Shown piece after piece: positions 31,581-39,351 of a stretch of 64,000 bases of DNA. Source of the stretch: Alteribacter natronophilus (GTDB taxonomy: Bacteria > Bacillota > Bacilli > Bacillales > Salisediminibacteriaceae); assembly GCF_006007885.1 (NCBI RefSeq), contig NZ_VCRO01000002.1, positions 248,001 to 312,000 of the forward strand, in the 5' to 3' direction. Within the stretch, counting starts at the first letter, position 1. Each line of letters begins with the position of its first letter. The notes below the pieces were generated by a model that had not been told where the DNA came from, ran no database searches, and saw nothing but the letters and a program-made list of their open reading frames with translations. Both the position numbers and the translations under genes were made by a program.

Positions 31581-33266
31581 ATGCCAATCATCACATTGGG
31601 AAAAAAACCAGTCATTGTGACGGCCATCATCATCCTTCTTGGAATCGGAGGAGCCCTGTACATGTATCCGGCTTCCCTGCAGAGCGGAAGTGAAGCGGTA
31701 CCATCGTTTCAGGAAGACAGGGAAAATGATGAAGCAGCCGAAACGGAAAAAGAGGAATTGGCTCCGATACCGAACAGTGTCTCGTCTGATCACCCACTTG
31801 CCACAGAAATCGGTCTTGACGTTCTGGAGGAGGGAGGCAATGCGGTCGATGCGGCGGTGGCCATTTCCTACGCCCTTGGGACGATCGAGCCGTACGCCTC
31901 CGGGATCGGCGGTGACGGAGTAATGCTCGTTCAGGAGCGGGGCTCGGAACCGGTGACCTACGATTACCGTGCCATGGCTCCTGTTTCAGGTTCATCCCAC
32001 GATAACGGAGTGGGGATTCCCGGATTTGTGGCCGGTATGGAAACGGTGCACGGTGACTACGGTGAGCTTGACCTTGAAGACCTGATCGAGCCCTCGATCA
32101 CCCTCGCTGAAGAAGGGGTCGAAATCGACGGCATCCTGGAGCGGAGGCTCAGTAACGCTGCCTACCGCCTGCCGGTTCACGACCTGCCGCTTTTCTTCAT
32201 TAATAGAATTCCTATTTCGGCAGGAGAAACCCTCGTGCAGGAGGAGCTGGCTGATACCCTTCGCGTAATCAGCGACCACGGAGCTGAAAGCTTTTACAAA
32301 GGAGAGATCGCTGAAGCGGTCGCTGAGGATGTTCCAGGGCTGACCATAGAAGACCTCGCCAGCTACGAAGTGAAGAAGCACGCCACTTTGCAGGGATCGT
32401 TTCACGGGCTGGACGTGCATGTGCCGTCCGGGGCCTCCAGCGGAACGATGCTCATTCAGTCCCTGCAGCTTGCAGAGCTGCTCGAAGCAGAGCAGTATCT
32501 CGATGATGACGCAGCTTTTGCCCATCTGATGGGGCAGATCAACCGCCGTTCCCACAAGGACCGCACCGATTACGTGGGCGATCCTTCCTTTGTGGACGTG
32601 CCGCACGATATGCTCACTTCGATGGAAAGGAGCCGGGAGCTTGCTGAAACGCTCGCGGACGGCTCGCTCGGTGAGGAGTACCGGACGGAAATGAAAACTC
32701 AGGCCGACCGTGAGGAGCACAACAATACGACCCACATCACGGTAGTGGATGAAGACGGCACGATGGTGAGTGTCACAAATACCCTGAGCAATTTCTTCGG
32801 CTCAGGCGTCTATACACACGGCTTTTTTATGAACAACCAGATGCACAACTTTACAGATTCAGAGTCGTCTCCGAACCGGGAAGAGCCGGGCAAAAGACCG
32901 AACAGCCACATGGTGCCTGCGATTCTGTCCCACAACGGCAGTCCAGTGATCGGGCTCGGCAGCGCAGGCGGCAGACGGATCCCGTCCGTGATCACCCAGA
33001 CGCTCGTGCGGTCTGTTGCGGGACACGAGCCCGTACAGGACGCCATCGATGCGCCGCGGACTTACCTTGATGTATTCGAGGAAACGCTTCTCATGGAAAG
33101 CGACGAGGGCGTCGAAGAGCTGCGGTCCAAGGGCTACACGGTGGATCACTCCAGAAACAGCCCTTTTAATTTCGGAAGCGTCAACGTCATTGTGGCGGAT
33201 CACGAAAACGGCCGCGTCATCGGAGGCGCCGATGAGAGAAGAAACGGAAGCTTTGAGAGCAGATAG
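31581..33266 (+). CDS. ggt: Membrane-anchored gamma-glutamyltransferase (pgs operon 2)
   Basis: 561 residues. N-terminal membrane helix (about 11-28), short acidic linker, then large subunit (SSDHPLATEIGLDVLEEGGNAVDAAVAISYALG, ASGIGGDG) and small subunit starting at the catalytic Thr of HNNTTHITVVDEDG (near residue 383). NFFGSG, EPGKRPNSHMVPA and GLGSAGGRRIPS follow. GLGSAGG replaces the more usual GxGSPGG. It is shorter than the operon 1 enzyme and may differ in substrate handling. Follows pgsA2 by six bases and is followed by a RodZ-C-like gene. Confidence 0.92.
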   Translation: MPIITLGKKPVIVTAIIILLGIGGALYMYPASLQSGSEAVPSFQEDRENDEAAETEKEELAPIPNSVSSDHPLATEIGLDVLEEGGNAVDAAVAISYALGTIEPYASGIGGDGVMLVQERGSEPVTYDYRAMAPVSGSSHDNGVGIPGFVAGMETVHGDYGELDLEDLIEPSITLAEEGVEIDGILERRLSNAAYRLPVHDLPLFFINRIPISAGETLVQEELADTLRVISDHGAESFYKGEIAEAVAEDVPGLTIEDLASYEVKKHATLQGSFHGLDVHVPSGASSGTMLIQSLQLAELLEAEQYLDDDAAFAHLMGQINRRSHKDRTDYVGDPSFVDVPHDMLTSMERSRELAETLADGSLGEEYRTEMKTQADREEHNNTTHITVVDEDGTMVSVTNTLSNFFGSGVYTHGFFMNNQMHNFTDSESSPNREEPGKRPNSHMVPAILSHNGSPVIGLGSAGGRRIPSVITQTLVRSVAGHEPVQDAIDAPRTYLDVFEETLLMESDEGVEELRSKGYTVDHSRNSPFNFGSVNVIVADHENGRVIGGADERRNGSFESR

Positions 33267-33276
33267 GAGGAGTAAG

Positions 33277-33810
33277 GTGAAAAAAGCAGTAACGAGTTTG
33301 TACCCGGTTGCCCTTTTAACAATCATCGTCCTGGTTCTTGCAGGACTGAGACACGAAACAACCCTTTCAAAAGCAGAAGAAGGCGATTTGGCCTATGCCT
33401 TTGAAAACCTTGAGCACGTTGCAGCGGAGGCTGAAGTGGAAGAGGAAGTACTTGCCGGGGAAGCGGAAATCGAGGAAGTGACAGCTGAAAACGAAACTAC
33501 GACATTTGCCTACCGGGGGGATGACGATGTGACCACCCTTATAAAAGCGGACGGAGAGGAAATGTGGCTGGAAGTGTCGGTGCCTGACACCGGCGAAATT
33601 CTCTACAGCGGCATCATTCCGGCAGACGGTGAGGAGGAGATTGACCTCTCCGGCTACGGCGAAGTGGACTTCAGGATCGGCAACCCCGATGTGCTCGCCA
33701 TGGAGATCAACGGAATGCTTGTTAATACCGCTCATAATCCTTCACACGACCTGTCCGTAATCCTGAGTGCTGAAGGAGATCAGCACCAGACATCGTACAA
33801 TAGAAATTAA
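33277..33810 (+). CDS. Membrane protein with RodZ C-terminal (DUF4115)-like domain, last gene of pgs operon 2
   Basis: 177 residues from a GTG after TAGGAGGAGTAAG. One membrane helix (residues 9-23), an acidic coiled stretch, then residues about 75-150 with MWLEVSVPDTGEILYSGIIPADGEEEIDLSGYGEVDFRIGNPDVLAMEINGMLV: the WxEVxDxxGxxLYxG, IxxG.A..V.xxVNG pattern of the extracellular beta domain of the cell-shape protein RodZ. The RodZ HTH part is absent. In pgs operons the last gene is normally the small PgsE; this one takes its place. It may link PGA export to the wall machinery; this is an inference from context. Confidence 0.7.
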   Translation: MKKAVTSLYPVALLTIIVLVLAGLRHETTLSKAEEGDLAYAFENLEHVAAEAEVEEEVLAGEAEIEEVTAENETTTFAYRGDDDVTTLIKADGEEMWLEVSVPDTGEILYSGIIPADGEEEIDLSGYGEVDFRIGNPDVLAMEINGMLVNTAHNPSHDLSVILSAEGDQHQTSYNRN

Positions 33811-33823
33811 TAATAATGAAGAA

Positions 33824-33857
33824 AGCCGCCGGGAGGAAGATTCCGGCGGCTATTTTA
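33824..33857 (+). terminator. Intrinsic terminator of pgs operon 2
   Basis: AGCCGCCGG (33824-33832) pairs perfectly with CCGGCGGCT (33843-33851), followed by ATTTTAT. Confidence 0.85.
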
Positions 33858-33959
33858 TGATGGTGAAGGATATAGCAGATGTTTAAAATCACTTTAAAAC
33901 CTTACGGTTTTATGCTAATTGTTCAGGACAACCATGAGGGAGAGATCCATCCACATCCT

Positions 33960-34814
33960 TTAATTATCATTCATTACCCAGGATGCAATGTAGCTGCTCC
34001 ACGCTTCGTGACCATCCTGGGAGGGGAGGACTCCGTCTAAATAGTCATCCATTTCTTCGTCATCCAGCTCGGGCCAGTTCGTCCAGTGATCGAGGAAAAC
34101 GTATTCGCTCTCTTCGGCAAACTCTCTGAAAGGGACGATTTGATTGTTAATGTAGTTGGGAGCCTGGGAAATGCCCCGCGGCTGGGACGGCATGAGGGCA
34201 ATCACCGCATCCGGATTTTCCTCGGCGATCGCTTCCGCCATTGTTTCTGCATAAACGATGGTATCCCGGATCAGAAGGTTGCCGTTGTCATTCCAGATAA
34301 ACGGCTCAATGAGAAAGATATCTCCGCCAGATACTGCGACTTCAATGTGATGGTCTTCTTCGGTAACTTCCGAGCTCATAAGTGCTCCATAGGAATATAC
34401 GTTCACTGTAAAGTGGTCTTCTCCATAGTGAGCTGCCAGTGCTTCCTCAAGCAGCTCCGGCCAGGGGGTTACCCCGGTGTCATCGTAATCGGTCAGGGCA
34501 CGGGAGCCGAAAGCAACGATCTCTACTGGTCTACTGTCAGCAAGGGCCTGTTCCATCACATCCTCGAGTAACGGATGAACATCCATATCCACGAACTCTT
34601 CATCAGCCTCGCCAACTTCGTCCTCCACCGATACATTCTCCTCGACTGCACCTGTATCCGCGGTACTTTCCCCGTTGTCAGCCATAACCGTATTCAGTTC
34701 TTCCGCTGCCTGATCGGATATGGCAGCAAGCCGGCTTTCATACTGCCATTTTGACAGAGCAATAATCACAATCGTACTTACGATAAAAATAATAAATACC
34801 CAACGTTTCATCAT
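33960..34814 (-). CDS. SGNH/GDSL-hydrolase-like protein with a membrane anchor, catalytic His not conserved
   Basis: 284 residues. An N-terminal helix (5-20), an acidic linker, and an SGNH-type fold from about residue 95: block I AFGSRALTDYDD with the Ser; the Gly and Asn blocks are plausible at SYGALMSSE and WNDNGNL. Block V, normally DGxHPxxxGH, reads DGVLPSQDGHEAW, so the catalytic-position His is Leu. Similar outward-facing SGNH proteins act on polysaccharides or their acyl groups in polymer loci. It is convergent with pgs operon 2. Activity is doubtful unless another His substitutes. The start ATG has no strong ribosome site; a second ATG is one codon later. Confidence 0.65.
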   Translation of the reverse strand: MMKRWVFIIFIVSTIVIIALSKWQYESRLAAISDQAAEELNTVMADNGESTADTGAVEENVSVEDEVGEADEEFVDMDVHPLLEDVMEQALADSRPVEIVAFGSRALTDYDDTGVTPWPELLEEALAAHYGEDHFTVNVYSYGALMSSEVTEEDHHIEVAVSGGDIFLIEPFIWNDNGNLLIRDTIVYAETMAEAIAEENPDAVIALMPSQPRGISQAPNYINNQIVPFREFAEESEYVFLDHWTNWPELDDEEMDDYLDGVLPSQDGHEAWSSYIASWVMNDN

Positions 34815-35098
34815 CCTATTAAACCCCTTAATACAATCTGTTAAAACTTCTGAATCCCATTATACTACCTCTCTCGACATAATACAGCAGGATTTGGAAG
34901 CGGGCGGGGGATCTTCTATAGAAAATAGTGCGATATTCAGGTGGGGCACAGAGCCTGTAGGTCCAAAATTAGTACAATTGGACATTTCGGGTAGGTAATT
35001 TCCGCCTTATTTTGTGTAAAGGGTTTCACTGCTGATGAATCGGGGGTATAACTCTAGTTAGCAAACGAGGGTTTTAAAACGGTTATGAGGTGAATAGG

Positions 35099-35371
35099 TT
35101 GTTTTTAAAGGCGTTGAAAAAGAAGAAACTTGAATCCTGTACCCATGTCACATGCACCAGCTGCGGAGCTACGCATACAACCGCTGAATGGAATGAATCG
35201 GCAACCCGTGTTTACGGGGAAGACAGCCCGGATATCCTGACAGCTGCAGCGGACAATACGAATACGTTTCCCTACCAATGTCCGACCTGCTTCATGGGCT
35301 ATTCCGCCCATCAGCTTGAATACAGTGAAAGAAAATCACCTGTTTCAATTCAGAAGACAATTGAAACATAA
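35099..35371 (+). CDS. Small zinc-ribbon-like protein
   Basis: About 90 residues. Two CxxC pairs (CTSCGATH and CPTCFMGY, roughly 40 residues apart) make a likely zinc ribbon; the start is basic (FLKALKKKKLESC). A TTG start at 35099 lies eight bases after GAGG; a GTG at 35090 overlaps that site. I do not recognise the family. Alone on its strand, with its own terminator. Could be a regulator or a redox/structural protein; nothing more can be said. Confidence 0.6.
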   Translation: MFLKALKKKKLESCTHVTCTSCGATHTTAEWNESATRVYGEDSPDILTAAADNTNTFPYQCPTCFMGYSAHQLEYSERKSPVSIQKTIET

Positions 35372-35406
35372 TAAAACAGTATCGACTACATACGTTATGA
35401 ACTTAT

Positions 35407-35446
35407 AAAACGAGGGTGCCCGCACGACAGGGACACCCTCGTTTTT
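35407..35446. terminator. Bidirectional intrinsic terminator
   Basis: AAAACGAGGGTG (35407-35418) pairs with CACCCTCGTTTT (35434-35445), with GGG/CCC inside. T runs lie on both sides in each direction. Shared by the zinc-ribbon gene and the convergent LCP gene. Confidence 0.9.
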
Positions 35447-35448
35447 AA

Positions 35449-36405
35449 TTATGAGTCTTCATCATTTTCATCGTTTACGACAACCTGCTCCCCTTCAAGC
35501 CCAAGGTGAGCCCGGAGTTCACTGGAAACCCGCTGGCGCTCATCTTCTTCCACAATGTAGTACCAGATATTATTGATTCGCGCTCCTGACCCTGCCAGAT
35601 CCAGCGTTTCGGAATTGTGGCGGGCACTGCGGTAGTTGTTCTGAATCGTCATCATCTTATCGAAAGTAAGGTCCGTACGAATATTATTGCCCAGAGCATC
35701 GAGAATGTCGCCTGCTCTAGTAATTGAAGAGAACTGGGCTCCTTCATGAATCATGGCATCCACGATCTGCCGTTGGCGTTCGTTACGGCCAAGGTCCCCC
35801 TGGGGATCCTGGCTTCTCATTCTGGAATATGCAAGCGCCTGGGATCCATCAAGTGAGATTTCGCCTTCATCAAAATTATAGCCGCTCTGTCTGAAGGAGA
35901 AATTATTGTTCACCGTGACGCCTCCAACAGCGTCAACCATTTCCTGAAAACCATCCATATTAACGGTCATGAAGTAATCAATCGGGATATCGAGGAAGTT
36001 CTCCACTGATGCCATAGCCATTTCAGCGCCGCCGAACGCGTAGGCGTGGTTGATTTTATCATCGTGACCGCGCCCCACCATTTCCGTTCTTGTATCCCGG
36101 GGAATGCTCATCATTTTCATAGATTCATCGTTGGGGTTCACCGTCACTACCATAAGCGTATCCGTTCGCCCGCGGTCGGTTCTACCGGCCCCGGTATCCA
36201 CGCCCATGAGAAGAAACGAGAGTGGTTCCTTTTCTTCTATATTAACTTCCACTTCACGTCGCTCGGACTTCTCACGGTCGGTCGTCACGTGCATCTTCTT
36301 GTCCACTGTACTCTGGACGCTTGAGTACATGTAGTACCCGTAACCGGCAACCGATCCGATGGCAAGCAGCAGGATCAGTCCGCTGATTAGAAAGAACTTT
36401 TTCAT
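35449..36405 (-). CDS. LytR-CpsA-Psr (LCP) family glycopolymer ligase
   Basis: 318 residues. Membrane helix (about 5-22) and an extracellular LCP domain: FLLMGVDTGAGRTDRGRTDTLMVVTVNP, SIPRDTRTEM, DKINHAYAFGG, VDAVGGVTV and YSRMRSQDPQGDLGRNERQRQ hold the Arg and Asp residues that bind the lipid pyrophosphate. LCP enzymes attach wall teichoic acids or capsular polymers to peptidoglycan. A start at 36405 follows GAGGAG by 10 bases; the upstream ATG at 36426 precedes that site. It is divergent from the exopolysaccharide operon, and may anchor its polymer to the wall. Confidence 0.93.
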   Translation of the reverse strand: MKKFFLISGLILLLAIGSVAGYGYYMYSSVQSTVDKKMHVTTDREKSERREVEVNIEEKEPLSFLLMGVDTGAGRTDRGRTDTLMVVTVNPNDESMKMMSIPRDTRTEMVGRGHDDKINHAYAFGGAEMAMASVENFLDIPIDYFMTVNMDGFQEMVDAVGGVTVNNNFSFRQSGYNFDEGEISLDGSQALAYSRMRSQDPQGDLGRNERQRQIVDAMIHEGAQFSSITRAGDILDALGNNIRTDLTFDKMMTIQNNYRSARHNSETLDLAGSGARINNIWYYIVEEDERQRVSSELRAHLGLEGEQVVVNDENDEDS

Positions 36406-36639
36406 TTTTTCATATCTCCTCGTCATTGAATTCCTAATAATTTGATTATAGTAAGGAATTCCAGAAACTACAATATGAACTTTGAATTACCAGACCAAAT
36501 CTCTGCAATTTCCACAAGAAAGCCCTTACATGTAAAAGCGTCCTTCCTTTTTCCGACATTTTCACACAAACCCATTTACATAAGTTGCCTTTCCCCTTAT
36601 GATAGTTTGAGAACATACAAGAGGAAGCAGGAGGAAACA

Positions 36640-37386
36640 ATGGAAGAGACGATCAGCTTAAAAGAAATTATACAAACATTGAAAAAAAGAATATCGTTAA
36701 TTGTCGGAATTACTGCAGCGGCTGTTTTAATTAGTGCACTTATCTCATACTTTTATCTAACGCCTACGTACCAGACCTCAACACAGCTTCTCGTGAACCA
36801 GTCCAATGAAGAAGGACAGCAGTATACCCAGGGTGACCTCCGGACGAACCTGGAACTCATCAATACATACAACGTCATTATTGAATCCCCGCGAATCATT
36901 GAGCCCGTCCTTACTGAACTCAACCTTGAGCGTTCCGTCAGTTCCCTCAGAAACCAGATTTCCGTTGGAAGTGAAGGAGATTCACAGGTTGTATCGATTA
37001 GAGTAGAAGACGAAAGCCCGGCTATGGCTGTTCAGATTGCCAATACACTCGCCACAACGTTTCAGCAGGAAATCGTGGAGATTATGAGTGTGGACAACGT
37101 TTCCATCCTGTCAGCAGCAGAACTCTCAGAAAATCCTTCACCTGTCAGCCCGAATCCGCCACTGAACATGGCGATTGCGTTTGTTGTAGGGGCCATGGGT
37201 GCTGTGGGGCTTGCATTCCTGCTTGAATTCCTCGATAACACGATCAAAACAGAGGACGATCTTGAAGAGGCTCTCGGAGTGCCGGTGATCGGTACGATCC
37301 CAACGATCGATGCGGACAAAGTTCAGGTGAAGCAGGCAAACATCAACTCTCGAGCAAAAAAAGGGCGTGATTCGATTGGCGCGTAA
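36640..37386 (+). CDS. Wzz-type chain-length regulator / tyrosine-kinase modulator (EpsA, YwqC type)
   Basis: 248 residues with two membrane helices (about 20-41 and 172-193) and an outside loop. Wzz-type start ISLKEIIQTLKKRISLIV, YQTSTQLLVNQ, and the Pro-rich motif SENPSPVSPNPPLN before the second helix. The C-terminal cytoplasmic tail activates the kinase encoded next. The ATG follows AGGAGG; longer frames upstream have no site. The 3' end overlaps the kinase gene by 20 bp. Confidence 0.93.
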   Translation: MEETISLKEIIQTLKKRISLIVGITAAAVLISALISYFYLTPTYQTSTQLLVNQSNEEGQQYTQGDLRTNLELINTYNVIIESPRIIEPVLTELNLERSVSSLRNQISVGSEGDSQVVSIRVEDESPAMAVQIANTLATTFQQEIVEIMSVDNVSILSAAELSENPSPVSPNPPLNMAIAFVVGAMGAVGLAFLLEFLDNTIKTEDDLEEALGVPVIGTIPTIDADKVQVKQANINSRAKKGRDSIGA

Positions 37387-38077
37387 ACGAAACAAAAACC
37401 AGTTAACCGATAAACAGAGAAGCCTGATTACGCAGGTGGATCCAAAATCAGCTGTAAGTGAGCAGTACCGGACACTGCGGACAAACATTCAGTTCGCGAG
37501 CGTTGATAAAGAGATCCGTAAGATCATGGTCAGTTCCTCCGGGCCCGGGGAAGGGAAATCGACGACGATCGCAAACCTTGGTGTCGTCCTTTCCCAGCAG
37601 CAGAAACGGGTTCTCCTCATCGATTCCGACCTCCGGAAACCGACGGTACACTTTACGTTTCAGCTGCCAAACCAGACGGGGCTTACGAACGTTCTCACCC
37701 GCCAGGCCACGTTTGAGGAAGCTGTCCTGGAAACGGAGATCCCTTATCTCGAAGTGCTTCCATCAGGACCGGTGCCGCCGAATCCAAGTGAACTGATCGG
37801 CTCCAAGTCTATGCGGGATCTGCTTGCAAAAGTGGAAGGCATCTACGATTACGTCATCCTTGATGCGCCCCCTGTAAACCTGGTGACAGATCCCCAGATT
37901 CTTTCCAGTCAGTGCGATGGAGTCGTACTCGTAGTGAGAAGCGGTAAAACCGAGGTGGATGGAGCGAAAAAAGCAGTGGAGTCACTGAAGAAAGCGAACG
38001 CTCATATCATCGGTGCTGTCCTGAACGACAGAGAAATGGAAGATAAGAGCTATTCCTACTATTACGCAGAAAAATAG
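37367..38077 (+). CDS. Bacterial tyrosine kinase (EpsB/YwqD type)
   Basis: 236 residues. BY-kinase of the Gram-positive, two-protein type. Walker A GPGEGKSTTIANLG, Walker A' VLLIDSDLRKPT, Walker B VILDAPPV and a C-terminal Tyr cluster (SYSYYYAEK) that is autophosphorylated. GTG at 37367 or TTG at 37376; the AAAGGG site favours the TTG by spacing. Works with the preceding membrane modulator and the following phosphatase to set polymer length. Confidence 0.94.
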   Translation: MIRLARKRNKNQLTDKQRSLITQVDPKSAVSEQYRTLRTNIQFASVDKEIRKIMVSSSGPGEGKSTTIANLGVVLSQQQKRVLLIDSDLRKPTVHFTFQLPNQTGLTNVLTRQATFEEAVLETEIPYLEVLPSGPVPPNPSELIGSKSMRDLLAKVEGIYDYVILDAPPVNLVTDPQILSSQCDGVVLVVRSGKTEVDGAKKAVESLKKANAHIIGAVLNDREMEDKSYSYYYAEK

Positions 38078-38185
38078 ACAAAAGACACGCACCTTTTGTT
38101 GTATTTATAGGCAAATTAAACATATTTTGTCTGGACGTGTTATGATAGATTTGGAAATTACTATGTACGAAAGGGGACGATCAGC

Positions 38186-38950
38186 GTGATTGATCTCCAC
38201 TCCCATATACTGCCCGGGGTTGATGACGGAGCCGCCACGATGGAGGATGCCCTCGCAATGGCCCGGGCTGCTTCACAGGAAGGTATTAGGACTATAGTAG
38301 CCACCCCACACCATCAAAATGGAAAATATACCAACGAAAGAACTGAAATTATAGACGCTGTCCGTGAGCTGAATGTTGTTTTGAAGGACAACCATATTGA
38401 ATTGGACGTACTCCCGGGTCAGGAAAATCGCATCTACGGAGAATTGATCGAGGATTTCAGAAATGGAGAGATTCTGCCTCTGAACGAGAGCAAGTACCTT
38501 TTTGTTGAACTGCCTTCAAACCGGATTCCCCGTTTTACCAATCAGCTTTTCTACGATATCCAAGTCGAAGGCCTGCAGCCGATCATCGTTCACCCTGAGC
38601 GGAACCAGGAAATCATGAAGCATCCGGAGCGACTCTATGAGCTTGTGAAAAATGGCGCACTTACCCAGGTGACTGCAACCAGTGTGGCCGGACGTTTCGG
38701 GAAGAAGATTCAGAAACTATCCGAAGATCTCATAGAAGCCAACCTTACGCACATTGTCGCAAGTGATGCCCACAGTATGGAGGGCAGAGGATTTGCCATG
38801 AGAGAAGCCTATGACCGGATTGAGCAGGAATTTGGAAACCAGATGGTCTATCTATTTCAGGAAAACGCGGAACTGATCATAGAAAACAGTCAGGTGATGA
38901 TCGAACCGCCACAGAAAGTAAAGCAGAAAAAATTCCTTGGCCTATTTTAA
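38186..38950 (+). CDS. PHP-type tyrosine-protein phosphatase (YwqE/CpsB type)
   Basis: 254 residues. Manganese-dependent phosphatase of the PHP superfamily: DLHSHILPGVDDGA, TPHHQNGKYTN, HPERNQE and ASDAHSMEGRG supply the metal-binding His and Asp residues. It dephosphorylates the BY-kinase. GTG start with AAAGGGG upstream. A 108-bp gap separates it from the kinase. After it the operon has a 400-bp leader-like gap with a structured RNA candidate. Confidence 0.94.
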   Translation: MIDLHSHILPGVDDGAATMEDALAMARAASQEGIRTIVATPHHQNGKYTNERTEIIDAVRELNVVLKDNHIELDVLPGQENRIYGELIEDFRNGEILPLNESKYLFVELPSNRIPRFTNQLFYDIQVEGLQPIIVHPERNQEIMKHPERLYELVKNGALTQVTATSVAGRFGKKIQKLSEDLIEANLTHIVASDAHSMEGRGFAMREAYDRIEQEFGNQMVYLFQENAELIIENSQVMIEPPQKVKQKKFLGLF

Positions 38951-39049
38951 AGGAAGAGATCAAGTTATATACTTGTTACTTTTTTATAATACTACTTTCG
39001 TTTTAAGTAACTGTTATATGAGTGTAAACAATTGTTACAACATGATGAC

Positions 39050-39180
39050 ATCCAGGTAATGCCTCCTCACCTTTATCAACGGAGGTACTCGGCCACGCTG
39101 TGGGTTTGTTCTTAATAGTGAACAACCTTAGACGCTCGTTGTCACCGGTGGGGTGTGAGGTCAGGTTAAATGCCTGGTTT
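39050..39180 (+). ncRNA. EAR-type (eps-associated RNA) antitermination element candidate
   Basis: Gene-free 38951-39351 lies between the kinase/phosphatase genes and the EpsC-type dehydratase, exactly where B. subtilis carries its EAR RNA (between epsB and epsC). The stretch is GC-richer than its surroundings and structured. Outer arms CCAGG (39052-39056) and CCTGG (39173-39177) pair, CCTCACC (39064-39071 region) pairs with GGTGTGAGG near 39152-39160, and GGTTTGTTC pairs with GAACAACC. GGTACTCGGCCACGCTGTGG and TTGTCACCGGTGGGGT resemble EAR sequence as I recall it. EAR promotes processive antitermination through long polysaccharide operons. No covariance search was possible. Confidence 0.6.
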
Positions 39181-39351
39181 TCTATTATCTTTGTAATTTC
39201 AAAAGTGTTTTGAAAGAAATGCAGTTGGACAAGTCAGACAGCCTAAAGCAAGTAAGAGTGTTAACCAATATGTATTCTGCACCAGGAGTATCTATTGTTT
39301 ACTGCTTTTATGCTTTACATATGTGACCAGAATTAAAAAGGAGGAAGGGCA

